From: QNYQ01 sp964542985
GTDB taxonomy: Archaea; Thermoproteota; Thermoprotei_A; Sulfolobales; Pyrodictiaceae
Direction: 5' to 3'
Assembly: GCA_964542985.1 (NCBI GenBank)
Contig: CAZIWH010000012.1
Location: 1 to 34,080 of the forward strand
DNA length: 34,080 nucleotides
Each line of letters starts with the position of its first letter. The first letter of the stretch is position 1. Below the pieces are notes generated by a model, which saw only the letters and a program-made list of their open reading frames with translations, ran no database searches and was not told the origin of the DNA. Of the stretch, positions 15,280 through 23,899 are shown piece by piece. A program made the translations under genes and the position numbers.

Positions 15280-16577
15280 ATGACGGCGGTGAACCGCGGG
15301 GCAATCATAGGGACGGTGATAATAGTTGTCATCGCAGCCGTGGCGATAGCAATACTGGCGCAGCACGGAGGGAGCAAACCAGCTGCAACAGCAACAACCC
15401 CCGCCACCACTGCAACGACCGCGGAGGCCGCGGCAACAGCGACCACGGCTACAACCAGCGCAGCGGGAACCACTCCGCCGAGGCTCACCGGGAACCTAGA
15501 GGAGGACACTGTGGCACTGACCAAGTACTTCGTCAGCAATGGGATCCGCTCAGTGAAGTATACCGTCTGAGGCACCGGTGACCCCAATATCGTCATGAGA
15601 GTCTACGCGGTCCACGAGGCCGCTCACAGGCTCAACAAGCCCTTCGAGAAGAAGTACATAGACTTCACGATAGAGGTCAGCATGTGCTTCAAGAGGGATA
15701 GGCGGCGACAAGCTGGCGGACACGTTCGCGAAGAGCTTCCAGACCGGCCAGAACCCAGATATAATGGCGAACAGCTACAAGCACATAGTACGTGGAGGCC
15801 TACAAGAACACCGAGTTCAAGGACTACAGCAGCAACCTCATGGCAGCCGTCCGCTACAAGGGCCGCTACTATGGACCACCGCAGGACTGAGGCAAGGCCA
15901 CTCTACCGGAACAAGAAGGTGCTGCATGCATAAAGTAGAAGACGGGCAAGGACATGCTCGCCGGCCTCTACGAGAAGGTAAAGAAGGGCAAGATAACCTG
16001 GCGTGACGTCCACAAGTATGCCAAGCTCGCCGTGGAGACTGGCTGCAGCGAGTAGGGCGTGCTGCAGAGGAAGGGGGCGCCCACCCCGACCTAATCCAGT
16101 TCATCTACGCCTTCGGAGGCCACCTAGAGGACCCGGCCACTGGTAAGCTAGTGCTACCCGTGGACGCTGCCTACGAGCGGCTCTACGTTGAGTAGAAGAT
16201 GACCAGGGACAAGCTGATACCAAGCAACATGATGAGCTGGGACTGGGCTAAGCAAATATACCCTGCCGTAGTCTGCGGGAAGACGCTGGCCTGGATAGGC
16301 GGCACCTGGCACTGGACAGAGTGGCAGGCCAAGCCCTACTGCAGGGGCCACCCGTCGACGGCGAAGCAGGTGAACGAGACCTTTTACTTCACCCTCTTCT
16401 CGGCTTCCCAGCCGACGACCCCGGCGACAAGCCAGTGACGCTGAGCCAGCCCTTCGTATGAATGATAGCCAGCAACGCGGGCAAAACAACCCGGATTACA
16501 GTAAGCTGCGAGAGGCTATCCACGAGTTCGCGTTCCTACTAGCGGTGGAGGCTAACAGCCCCGATCCTGTCGCGGCC
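15280..16577 (+). pseudogene. Broken sugar-type ABC solute-binding protein (family 1)
   Basis: This is the remains of an exported substrate-binding lipoprotein-like protein of the sugar ABC type. It begins with an intact membrane anchor (GAIIGTVIIVVIAAVAIAIL) and Thr/Ala linker. It reads into VKYTV-stop-GTGDPNIVMRVYAVHEAAHRLNK, where the TGA at 15568 replaces what is probably a Trp codon. It then hops frames: GDKLADTFAKSFQTGQNPDI (from 15704), YVEAYKNTEFKDYSSNLMAA (from 15789), TEARPLYRNKKVL, KTGKDMLAGLYEKVKKGKIT, DLIQFIYAFGGHLEDPATGK (from 16088), ending in NNPDYSKLREAIHEFAFLLA. At least four frameshifts and several in-frame stops make it non-functional. After that last helix the coding abruptly becomes an ABC ATPase, so the C-terminal end and any permease genes were lost by deletion. 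Confidence 0.85.
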
Positions 16578-16837
16578 GCGGTGGACGACGCGTCCCTCGT
16601 GTTTCCTAACAGGAGGTTCATGGTGCTCCTCGGCTCCAGCGGGAGCGGCAAGAGCACCCTCCTCTACCTCATCGCCAGCATCTACAAGCCCACCTCGGGA
16701 GAATACTCTTCGGCGACCTGAATGTGGCCGGGCAAGGTAAAACCGTAGCAGAGCTGGAGGAGGAGCCCGCCAGCACAGTCCACATAACCATGTCCCTAGC
16801 CAAGCTGATGCTTCTCAACCCAGACACTGGGATTTAG
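16578..16837 (+). pseudogene. Truncated ABC transporter ATP-binding protein
   Basis: The fragment starts with AVDDASLVFPNRRFMVLLG, the typical second strand of a sugar ABC ATPase, and continues with an intact Walker A (GSSGSGKSTLLYLIAS) and the YKPTSGE loop. It is then frameshifted: the continuation ILFGDLNVAGQGKTVAELEE is in another frame. The Q-loop, LSGGQ signature, Walker B and switch His are all missing before a TAG at 16837, so it cannot be a working ATPase. It is joined in frame to the end of the solute-binding protein relic, which shows one large deletion. Confidence 0.82.
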
Positions 16838-16926
16838 AATAACGCTCTAAAAACATGCCTAAAATATGCTTAAGCTCTCCTTCACAGGGTTCACGCACCC
16901 TACGTAGAATGATAGCATTAGTTAGG

Positions 16927-16943
16927 AAAAATTATATAAAAAA
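16927..16943 (-). terminator. Oligo-T terminator after the peptide-binding protein gene
   Basis: On the minus strand, TTTTTTATATAATTTTT starts about nine bases after the stop of the binding-protein gene. It is the strongest intrinsic terminator in the window. The surrounding stretch 16838-16952 is AT-rich and holds nothing else recognised. Confidence 0.7.
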
Positions 16944-16952
16944 CAGTTAGAA

Positions 16953-18596
16953 CTAGCTGCTCGTGGTCTTGTAGAGTGTGTAGTAGGGCATTAGCATGCT
17001 AGGGCCTATCTCTACGCCGCCGACGCTGGGCTTGGTTACCACGTAGAGCTTGCCCTGCAGCAGGGGTATTATGGGCACGTCCTCGGCGAGTATCTCCTGA
17101 ACCTTCTTGTATATCTCGGCCCTCTTCTGCTGGTCTGGTATGCTTACGGCCTCGTCTAGGAGCTTGTCTACTATGGGGTTGCTGTAGCCGCTGCCGGTCC
17201 ACTTGTTGGCGCCACTGTGGAGGAACGGGGTTAGGAAGTCGTCAGGGTCTATGTAGTCGGGGTACCAGCCGAGGAGGGCTAGCATCATCTGGCCCTGGCG
17301 TAGCTGGCTGACGTAGGTGGCCCACTCGCTGCTGCGGATGGTTACGGTGACTAGGCCTGTTTGCTCCAGCTGCTGTTTTATGAGCTGGGCTAGGTCTGCC
17401 TCGGTGTCGCCGTAGTGGCTCGGCGTGTACCAGAGGACTAGGTGTGCTTTGTGCTGGGGGCTGAAGCCTGCCTGTTCTAGGAGCTTCTTGGCTAGCTCTA
17501 TGTTGCCGTCTCCGTACTTCTCCTTGAAGACGTCTATGTGGCTCCATAGGCCCTTGGGGACTAGGCTGTAGAGGGGCTCCATGGTGCCCATGAACACTAC
17601 CTGGGCTAGCTGCTCCCTGTTTATCGCGGCCGCTATGGCGCGGCGTACGAGGACGTTCTTGGTCGGATCCATCTTGACGTTTACTACTATGTAGCGTATG
17701 AAGCTGCCGGGGACCTCTATTACCTTGAAGTTGGGGTTCTTCTCCAGCTGCTTATAGTCGCTTGGGTTGAGGGTTCTCCAGGCTATGTCCACCTCGCCCC
17801 TCTCGAGGGCTAGGCGTAGCGTGGTGGCGTCCTTGTAGAACCTTATCACTATCTCGGGGGTCTTGACCTCGCCGTAGTAGTAGGGGTTCTTGACGAGCAC
17901 CAGGTATTGGTCGCGCTTGAACTCCTTTATGCAGTAGGGGCCGGGGCCGCCCCAGGTGGCGTCGCTGACCACCTTGTCCATGGGGTACTTGGGGCTCACC
18001 ACCGCGTAGGGCGGGGTGGCGAGGAGGGCGAGGAAGAAGCCGACCGGCTTTTTGAGTATGAACTCGACCGTGTAGTCGTCCAGCGCTTTCACGTCCTTGA
18101 CGAAGCTTGTTACCAGCCAGCTGGGGTCGCCCTTTATCTCCATGACCCTCTTTATGCTCCTCACCACGTCCTTCGCGGTGACTGGTGTACCGTCACAGAA
18201 CTTGGCGTCCTTGCGTAGGTGGAATATCCAGACGGTGCCGTTGTCCTTGACTTCCCAGCTAGTCGCGAGGGCGGGGACTAGCTCGCTGGTGCCGGGCTTG
18301 TAGCGCACCAGGGTGTCCATAGTGTTTGTCAGCACCTCCCAGGTGAAGAAGTCGTAGGCGTTAGCCGGGTCGAGGTCAGTGACCTTGTCGGTTGTGCCTA
18401 TCGTTATGGTCTTCGCTAGCTTCGCCGCCGTGGCCGAGGCCTGTGTCTGTGTTTGCGCTGCTGTCTGCGTCACGGTGGGCGACGTCGCTGCGGGAGAGGT
18501 GGCTGTGGTCTTACCGCCTCTGCCTGCAAGCATGACGGCTGCTCCGATGACTACTATTGCGATTATTATCCCAGTGATTACTATGGACTTGTTCAT
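16953..18596 (-). CDS. dppA: Peptide/nickel-type ABC transporter substrate-binding protein (family 5)
   Basis: A 547-residue extracellular binding protein of the DppA/OppA family that feeds the adjacent permease. An N-terminal membrane anchor (SIVITGIIIAIVVIGAAVML) and a Thr/Ser/Gln/Ala linker (about 30-60) hold it on the outer face, the usual archaeal design. The mature part carries family marks: TDLDPANAYDFFTWEVLTNT, LVPALATSWEVKDNGTVWIF, LRKDAKFCDGTPVTAKDVVR (the family-5 signature region), GPYCIKEFKRDQYLVLVKNP, and VLVRRAIAAAINREQLAQVV. The C-terminal lobe includes LLGWYPDYIDPDDFLTPF. The ATG at 18596 has GGGAGGG eight bases upstream. It is divergent from the permease and ATPase genes and ends at a strong T-rich terminator. 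The ligand could be peptides or another small molecule such as a sugar oligomer, since archaeal family-5 proteins vary. Confidence 0.93.
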   Translation of the reverse strand: MNKSIVITGIIIAIVVIGAAVMLAGRGGKTTATSPAATSPTVTQTAAQTQTQASATAAKLAKTITIGTTDKVTDLDPANAYDFFTWEVLTNTMDTLVRYKPGTSELVPALATSWEVKDNGTVWIFHLRKDAKFCDGTPVTAKDVVRSIKRVMEIKGDPSWLVTSFVKDVKALDDYTVEFILKKPVGFFLALLATPPYAVVSPKYPMDKVVSDATWGGPGPYCIKEFKRDQYLVLVKNPYYYGEVKTPEIVIRFYKDATTLRLALERGEVDIAWRTLNPSDYKQLEKNPNFKVIEVPGSFIRYIVVNVKMDPTKNVLVRRAIAAAINREQLAQVVFMGTMEPLYSLVPKGLWSHIDVFKEKYGDGNIELAKKLLEQAGFSPQHKAHLVLWYTPSHYGDTEADLAQLIKQQLEQTGLVTVTIRSSEWATYVSQLRQGQMMLALLGWYPDYIDPDDFLTPFLHSGANKWTGSGYSNPIVDKLLDEAVSIPDQQKRAEIYKKVQEILAEDVPIIPLLQGKLYVVTKPSVGGVEIGPSMLMPYYTLYKTTSS

Positions 18597-18660
18597 GTAC
18601 GTGTCCCTCCCATGTGTTCTCCACTGCTGAATCGCGTAGGTTCGCCCACCCTCGGGGCCT

Positions 18661-18693
18661 TGGTTAAAAGCGTTGCCGCCTCCACTCTTATAC
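18661..18693. promoter_or_regulatory. Divergent promoter of the peptide ABC transporter
   Basis: CTTTTAACCA on the minus strand (18661-18670) is the likely TATA box for the binding-protein gene. CTTATAC on the plus strand (18687-18693) is the likely TATA box for the permease operon, with a start near 18716. The two lie within 35 bp, so the whole transporter can be controlled together. Confidence 0.5.
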
Positions 18694-18749
18694 CCCCGAG
18701 CAGGGGCCGTGGCGGGGCAATTTGAGCACCGGACAAGGGGCGCTGCCGG

Positions 18750-19760
18750 ATGGGGCTCCTGCGCTACGTCGCCGTACGGGCTGCCTTGATTATCCCAAGC
18801 GTGTTAATACTCTATACCATAGCTTTCATCATTCTCCGTGTACTGCCGGGGAACCCTATAGTAGCGGTGCTGGGTACGAAGAATATCCCACCCGAGCAGC
18901 TGAGGGCCCTTGAGCACCAGCTGGGCCTGGATAAGCCTCTCTACGTGCAGTACTTCGAGTACCTGTGGAACGCCCTACACGGGGACTTCGGGAAGAGCCT
19001 CGTGATAAGGGGGAGGAGCATAGCGCTCGATCTCCGGGAGAGACTTCCCGCCACCATTGAGCTGGCTGTGGCTGCGCTCTCCGTGAGCCTCCTCCTGGGG
19101 CTCTCGACGGGCCTCGTGGCGGGGCTCCGTAGGGGCACGAGGCTGGATACTGCGATGAGGGTCTACGGGTCTCTCACCTACACGCTGTTCATACCGTGGC
19201 TGGGCCTCATGCTTCAGCTCGTGTTCGGGGTGTGGCTCCACCTGCTGCCCGTCAGCGGGAGGATAGACCCGCAGGTCAATCTTCGCACCGTGACCGGGTT
19301 CTACGTACTCGACGCTATCTTGACCAGGAACTGGGCTGCGTTAAAGGACGTGCTGGCGCACCTTGTTCTGCCAGCCTTCACGCTGGGCCTCGTGCTGAGC
19401 GGCCCCTACACGAGGCTCCTGAGGAACAACTTGGCGATGGTGCTTGACTCCAAGTTCGTCCTAGCCTACCGTGCCCGCGGGGTGAGGGAGAGGAGGATAA
19501 CCCTCCATGCTTTCAGGAACGCGATAATACCGGTGGTGACCTACGCTGGGCTCCAGTTCGCCTTGTTGCTGGGCGGCGCGGTGCTGACGGAAACCACGTT
19601 CGACTGGCCGGGGATAGGCACCTATCTCGTGGAGAAGATAAGCTACAGGGACTACCCGGCGATACAGGCCGTTATACTGGTCTTCGCCGTCCTCGTAGGA
19701 GTCATAAGCCTCCTGGTGGACATAGTGTATGCGCTCCTTGACCCGAGGATAAGATACTAG
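18750..19760 (+). CDS. dppB: Peptide-type ABC transporter permease B
   Basis: A 336-residue inner-membrane permease of the DppB/OppB type with six membrane segments. It shows the N-terminal signature RVLPGNPIVAVLG and LGLDKPLYVQYFEYLWNALH, the ELAVAALSVSLLLGLSTGLVAG segment, and the EAA-like coupling loop VLAYRARGVRERRITLHAFRNAIIPVVT that docks on the ATPase. It also has the DppB C-terminal block LGGAVLTETTFDWPGIGTYL. Length is normal for the family. The ATG at 18750 is the only good start before the first membrane helix, though its ribosome site is weak (GGGGCG). It is the first gene of the plus-strand B-C-D-F operon. Confidence 0.93.
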   Translation: MGLLRYVAVRAALIIPSVLILYTIAFIILRVLPGNPIVAVLGTKNIPPEQLRALEHQLGLDKPLYVQYFEYLWNALHGDFGKSLVIRGRSIALDLRERLPATIELAVAALSVSLLLGLSTGLVAGLRRGTRLDTAMRVYGSLTYTLFIPWLGLMLQLVFGVWLHLLPVSGRIDPQVNLRTVTGFYVLDAILTRNWAALKDVLAHLVLPAFTLGLVLSGPYTRLLRNNLAMVLDSKFVLAYRARGVRERRITLHAFRNAIIPVVTYAGLQFALLLGGAVLTETTFDWPGIGTYLVEKISYRDYPAIQAVILVFAVLVGVISLLVDIVYALLDPRIRY

Positions 19761-19762
19761 GG

Positions 19763-20638
19763 GTGCCCGCTGTGCCGCGCATGGGGTTCGCCTCGGAGGC
19801 CCTCGCCAGACCCCTGGCCCGGCTCCTTGAGGGTTCTACGCCGCAGGGCAGGAGGCTCATCAAGGCAGGGCTGGCGATATTCCTGGCTATAGTGATCATG
19901 TCCCTGGCCGCGCCGGTCATAGCGCCCTACAGCCCGGTGAAGACTGTTGCGCCTCCGCTGCAGCCGCCGAGCCTCAAGCACCCCCTGGGGACGGATGTGC
20001 TCGGCAGGGACGTGCTCTCCCGGATAATCTGGGGCGGGCGGATAGTCCTTTGGGTCGTGGCGCTGAGCGTCGCCCTCAGTGCCGCCATAGGTATACCCCT
20101 GGGCCTGGTTAGCGGCTACACGGGGGGAAGGCTTGACAAGGCGCTCAGCATGATTATGGACGCGGTCTATGCTTTCCCCAGTCTCATACTAGCCATAGCG
20201 CTTGCCGCGGTGCTGGGCCCGAGGCCGGAGAACGCGGCGGTCGCTATAGCAGTGGTCTACGTGCCTACGTACTTCAGGATGGTTCGCGGCCAGGTGCTGC
20301 GGGTGAAGGCTGAGCCGTTCATAGAGTCTGCCCGGGCCCTGGGGCTGCCGCCATGGAGGATTCTTCGGGAGCACGTATTGCCACACGTGCTGCCCACGAT
20401 AATGGTAGTGTTCAGCCTGAGCGCCGCCGACGCCGTGTTGACTGAGGCCGCGCTGAGCTTCCTGGGGCTCGCGGTGACCCCGCCGACCCCGGACTGGGGG
20501 TTCGACCTCTACGCTGCAAAGATGAGGGCGCTCTCCTACCCCTGGCTCATCATAGGCCCCGGCTTGATGATAACGCTGCTGGCGCTTAGCCTGGCGTTGA
20601 TCGGCGAGGGGTTGGGCGAGAAGATGGCTGTGGGGTGA
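19763..20638 (+). CDS. dppC: Peptide-type ABC transporter permease C
   Basis: A 291-residue partner permease of the DppC/OppC type. Family marks are SPVKTVAPPLQPPSLKHPLG with TDVLGRDVLSRIIWGGR (the GTDxxGRDxxSR signature), SAAIGIPLGLVSGYTGGRLD, MIMDAVYAFPSLILAIALAA, the coupling loop SARALGLPPWRILREHVLPH, and LTEAALSFLGLAVTPPTPDW near the C-terminus. It forms the membrane channel together with the preceding permease. The start could be GTG 19763 (two bases after the dppB stop), GTG 19772 or ATG 19781; none has a clear ribosome site, which fits coupled translation. It is two bases from dppB and six from dppD. Confidence 0.92.
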   Translation: MPAVPRMGFASEALARPLARLLEGSTPQGRRLIKAGLAIFLAIVIMSLAAPVIAPYSPVKTVAPPLQPPSLKHPLGTDVLGRDVLSRIIWGGRIVLWVVALSVALSAAIGIPLGLVSGYTGGRLDKALSMIMDAVYAFPSLILAIALAAVLGPRPENAAVAIAVVYVPTYFRMVRGQVLRVKAEPFIESARALGLPPWRILREHVLPHVLPTIMVVFSLSAADAVLTEAALSFLGLAVTPPTPDWGFDLYAAKMRALSYPWLIIGPGLMITLLALSLALIGEGLGEKMAVG

Positions 20639-20644
20639 GCATGC

Positions 20645-21604
20645 GTGGCTGAGACCGTGCTCCGCGTGGAGGATGTCACAGTGTACTACTACACGCTCCG
20701 CGGCGTGGTTCACGCCGTGGAGGATGCGTGGCTAGAGGCAGGGGCCGGGGAGATGGTGGCCCTTGTCGGGGAGAGCGGGAGCGGGAAGACAACCCTAGGC
20801 TTCGCTATGCTTAACCTGGTTCCGCCGCCGGGCCGCGTGGTTAAGGGCAGTATATGGATCGGCCGCATCGACCTACTCTCGCTCCGGGGAGAGAAGCTCC
20901 GGCAGGCCAGGGGCAGCCTCGTCTCAATGGTGTTCCAGGACCCCTTCACAACCCTCGACCCGGTTCGTAGGATAGGGGATCAACTAGAGGAGGTGCTCAC
21001 CGAGCACGGGGTGACGAGGGAGGAGGCGAGGAGCAGGGTCCGGGAGGTCTTGGAGTCCGTGGGGCTTCCCCGGGACGCGGCTGAGAGGTACCCGCACCAG
21101 CTGAGCGGAGGGCAGAGGCAGAGGGTGGCGATAGCGGCGGCGATAGCGCTGGAGCCCCAGGTGCTGGTCGCCGACGAGCCCACAACGGCCCTCGACGTGG
21201 TGGTGCAGAAGCAGATAATGGATCTGATAGACGAGATCCGGAGGAGAGAGGGCATGGCCGTGGTGCTGGTGACCCACGACATAGCGCTGGCGGCGGAGAG
21301 GGCGGACAAGCTGGCGATAATGTATGCGGGCGAGATAGTTGAGCAGGGCCCCACCCGCCGTGTCCTCGAGAACCCCCTCCACCCATACACCAGGGCACTC
21401 CTCGCCTCCGTCCCCGACATAGACAGCGACAGGTGGCCCACCCCGATACCCGGGCAGCCCCCCGACCTCCACAGGCCGCCGCCGGGCTGCAGGTTCCACC
21501 CCCGCTGCCCCCAGGCTATGCCAGTCTGCAGGGAGAGGAGGCCCCCGCTCCACGTGACCAGCGGTGGGAGGACCGCCCGGTGCTGGCTCCTCGAGGAGAG
21601 GTGA
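20645..21604 (+). CDS. dppD: Peptide-type ABC transporter ATP-binding protein D
   Basis: A 319-residue ATPase that powers the transporter from the cytoplasm. All motifs are intact: Walker A GESGSGKTT, Q-loop MVFQDPFTTLDP, signature LSGGQRQRVAIA, Walker B VLVADEPTTALDV and switch VLVTHD. The C-terminal oligopeptide extension has the Cys pattern CRFHPRCPQAMPVC plus a later Cys (CWLLEER), the site that binds an iron-sulphur cluster in some Dpp ATPases; that function here is inference. The GTG at 20645 has GGGGTGA six bases upstream, overlapping the end of dppC. It is seven bases from the partner ATPase. Confidence 0.94.
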   Translation: MAETVLRVEDVTVYYYTLRGVVHAVEDAWLEAGAGEMVALVGESGSGKTTLGFAMLNLVPPPGRVVKGSIWIGRIDLLSLRGEKLRQARGSLVSMVFQDPFTTLDPVRRIGDQLEEVLTEHGVTREEARSRVREVLESVGLPRDAAERYPHQLSGGQRQRVAIAAAIALEPQVLVADEPTTALDVVVQKQIMDLIDEIRRREGMAVVLVTHDIALAAERADKLAIMYAGEIVEQGPTRRVLENPLHPYTRALLASVPDIDSDRWPTPIPGQPPDLHRPPPGCRFHPRCPQAMPVCRERRPPLHVTSGGRTARCWLLEER

Positions 21605-21611
21605 CTAAGCG

Positions 21612-22580
21612 GTGCCCGCGCTGGTTGAGGCCCGTGGCTTGGTGAAGCTGTTCACCCACGGCGGCATGTTCTCCAGGAGGGTTATCCGCGCAGTGGACGG
21701 CGTAGATCTGGCGATAGAGAGGGGGGAGACGCTGGGCCTCGTCGGGGAGAGCGGCTGCGGGAAGTCCACGCTCGGGAGGCTGCTGCTCCGCCTCTACGAG
21801 CCCGACGCCGGCAAGATACTCTTCGACGGCACGGATATAACGCATCTCCCGGAGAAGAGGCTCCGCCCGCTGCGGAGGAGGATGCAGCTCATACCACAGG
21901 ACCCCTACGCGAGCTTCAACCCCCTCCGGAGGCTAGGGGAGCAGCTCGCCGAGCCCCTCCTCGTCCACGGGCTCGCCGGGAGCATGGAGGAGGCCCTAGG
22001 GAGGGCAGAGGAGGCGCTAGAGAAGGTGGGCCTCGTCCCGGGGAGGGAGTACCTGCGCCGCTACCCGGGGCAGCTGAGCGGGGGGCAGCTGCAGAGGGCT
22101 GCGATAGTCCGCGCCTTCCTCCTCGAGCCCGACTTCATCGTCGCGGATGAGCCCACCTCGAGCCTCGACGTCTCCGTCCGGGCCGGGATACTTAGGCTGC
22201 TCCGGGACTACAAAGAGGAGCGCAGCGGCTCCATGCTATTCATAACCCATGACCTGGCCACCGCGAAGCTCGTCTCCGACAGGATAGCTGTCATGTATCT
22301 CGGCAGGATAGTGGAGCTGGGCCCGGCGGAGGAGGTTCTCCGGGAGCCCCTCCACCCCTACACCGCTGCGCTGCTCACCGCGATACCGAGGCTCAGCGGC
22401 CGCAAGCCCCCCAGGCCGGTGGAGCTGCACGGGGACGTGCCGGATCCCAGCAGGGTGCCCAGGGGCTGCAGGCTCCACCCCCGCTGCCCCTTCGCCACCG
22501 AGGAGTGCAGGGAGAAGGAGCCCGTGCTCGTGGAGGCCGGGAGGGGACACTGGGTCGCCTGCCACAGGCCCCTCAGCTAA
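21612..22580 (+). CDS. dppF: Peptide-type ABC transporter ATP-binding protein F
   Basis: A 322-residue second ATPase, partner of DppD in a heterodimer. It has Walker A GESGCGKST, Q-loop LIPQDPYASFNPLRR, signature LSGGQLQRAAI, Walker B FIVADEPTSSLDV and switch MLFITHD. The C-terminal extension has CRLHPRCPFATEEC plus VACHRPL, the same four-Cys layout as in the preceding ATPase. The GTG at 21612 has AGGTGA seven bases upstream, inside the end of dppD. It is the last gene of the operon. The DppF type of the pair normally carries the GGMFSRR-like insertion seen at the N-terminus here (FTHGGMFSRRVIRAVDGVDL). Confidence 0.94.
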   Translation: MPALVEARGLVKLFTHGGMFSRRVIRAVDGVDLAIERGETLGLVGESGCGKSTLGRLLLRLYEPDAGKILFDGTDITHLPEKRLRPLRRRMQLIPQDPYASFNPLRRLGEQLAEPLLVHGLAGSMEEALGRAEEALEKVGLVPGREYLRRYPGQLSGGQLQRAAIVRAFLLEPDFIVADEPTSSLDVSVRAGILRLLRDYKEERSGSMLFITHDLATAKLVSDRIAVMYLGRIVELGPAEEVLREPLHPYTAALLTAIPRLSGRKPPRPVELHGDVPDPSRVPRGCRLHPRCPFATEECREKEPVLVEAGRGHWVACHRPLS

Positions 22581-22604
22581 CCCTTTTACAGGGGGATACT
22601 TCTG

Positions 22605-22627
22605 GTATGATACCCTGGGTATCATAC
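22605..22627. repeat. Perfect 11-bp-arm palindrome before the archaeal ATPase
   Basis: GTATGATACCC-T-GGGTATCATAC is a perfect inverted repeat with a single central base. It ends one base before the TTG start of the downstream ATPase. A third partial copy (GGGTATTATTATT) continues into the start of the gene and GGGGATACT lies just upstream. It could be an operator for a dimeric regulator, or a recognition site for the ATPase/nuclease itself. Confidence 0.75.
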
Positions 22628-22628
22628 T

Positions 22629-23870
22629 TTGGGTATTATTATTGAGAGGCCGCTGCTCCGCCGCTTCCTGGAGAGCCAGGGCAGGAGGCTCCTCTACGGC
22701 AGGAGGAAGACTGGGAAGACCTTCTACACGCGCCACGTGCTACGGGACTACACCTACTTCATAGTCCGGCCCGGGGGAGCCATCTATGACCCAGTGGAGG
22801 ACGAGGAGCTATCCACCGGCGCCTTCCTCCGCCTATGCCGCACCGGGGACCGGATAATCCTAGACGAGTTCCACCGCGCCGAGAGGAGGCTCTTCGACGC
22901 ACTCCAGGCCGGCGTCTGCACAGAGAACCTCGTCTTCATAACCTCGACGCTCCACTATCACCGGAGCCTCCTTGAGCCCCCGGGGGCGCCGCTGAAGGGC
23001 CTCTTCGCTGAGAGGAGGGTCGGCCTCCTCTCTCCCGTTGAGCTCCTCGCCCACCCCTGGCCCGAGCCAAGCGACTGGAGGAGCTTCATAGAGCTCCTAG
23101 TCCTCTACCAGGAGCCCACCCTGATAGGGAGGAGCCTCGTGGACATAGTGGCGGGGGGTAGGGAGCTCGCGAGAAGCCTGGTCGGCGAGGTGCTCACCGA
23201 GGAGGACCGCGCCTACACCGCCCGGTACGACGCGATACTGGAGGCGATAGCGGCCGGCCACGAGAGGGCCGGGGAGATAGCAAGCTACCTCCACGCCCGG
23301 GGGCTGCTGGAGAAGCCCAGCACCGGCTCAGTAATGAAGTACCTCATAGACATGACGAGGATGGGGCTCCTCGAGGCCCTCGAGGTCTGGGGGAAGAAGA
23401 GGCGCCGCGTCTACCGCCACGCCAGCCCCCTGACAGACCTGGTCTACTACCTCGACGCTCGCTACGGGTTCTACGACCTCCCCCTCCCCGAGCTACGCGC
23501 CGTGAAGGCGGCGGAGCAGAGGCTGCCCCTCCTCGTCGAAAGATTCGTGGAGAGGCTCCTGGCCGACGCCCGGGGGCTCCGGCCCGTCAGGATACTCAAC
23601 CCCGAGGTAGACGTCGCGCTCGTGGAGTACCGGAGGCTCCGCCTAGTCGCCGAGGTGAAGTGGATCCGAGGCAGGCTGGGCAGGAGGGAGCTCGACCGCA
23701 TAGAGGCTAAGCTCCTCAGCCTCCCGGCCGAGGAGAGGCTCCTAGTAGTCCCCGAGGCCTCACAACTCGTGGGGGAGACGGGGCTCACCATCCTAGACGC
23801 TAGGGGCCTCGCCGAGGAGGCTAGGAGAGCTGCAGAGAGCTGGGGGCTCGTACAAAAGAACAAGGGGTAG
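22629..23870 (+). CDS. Archaeal P-loop ATPase with DUF234/PD-(D/E)XK-like C-terminus
   Basis: A 413-residue protein of the archaeal ATPase group (PF01637-like, STAND-type) common in hyperthermophiles. Walker A is LYGRRKTGKTF (about 22-32) and Walker B is IILDEFHRAERRLF (about 76-89). A middle winged-helix region (HERAGEIASYLHARGLLEKP, SVMKYLIDMTRMGLLEAL) precedes the C-terminal DUF234-like domain, where NPEVDVALVEYRRLRLVAEV then KW gives the Asp328, Glu342 and Lys344 of a PD-(D/E)XK nuclease fold. Function of the family is not firmly known; links to mobile DNA and defence are suggested. The TTG at 22629 is the only possible start after an upstream in-frame TGA and sits right at the palindrome, with no Shine-Dalgarno. 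The gene is convergent with the acetate transporter gene, 29 bp away. Confidence 0.85.
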   Translation: MGIIIERPLLRRFLESQGRRLLYGRRKTGKTFYTRHVLRDYTYFIVRPGGAIYDPVEDEELSTGAFLRLCRTGDRIILDEFHRAERRLFDALQAGVCTENLVFITSTLHYHRSLLEPPGAPLKGLFAERRVGLLSPVELLAHPWPEPSDWRSFIELLVLYQEPTLIGRSLVDIVAGGRELARSLVGEVLTEEDRAYTARYDAILEAIAAGHERAGEIASYLHARGLLEKPSTGSVMKYLIDMTRMGLLEALEVWGKKRRRVYRHASPLTDLVYYLDARYGFYDLPLPELRAVKAAEQRLPLLVERFVERLLADARGLRPVRILNPEVDVALVEYRRLRLVAEVKWIRGRLGRRELDRIEAKLLSLPAEERLLVVPEASQLVGETGLTILDARGLAEEARRAAESWGLVQKNKG

Positions 23871-23899
23871 GCGGGGCCTCATCTCCGCTGCCCCCGGGT

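Noticed and set aside
15568..15570. TGA read as selenocysteine
   Set aside because: No SECIS-like context is apparent, the gene has many other frameshifts and stops, and the position fits a lost Trp codon.
16458..16721. A small intact ABC ATPase gene
   Set aside because: Its first 40 residues belong to a binding-protein helix and the ATPase motifs after Walker A are absent, so it is a fusion relic.
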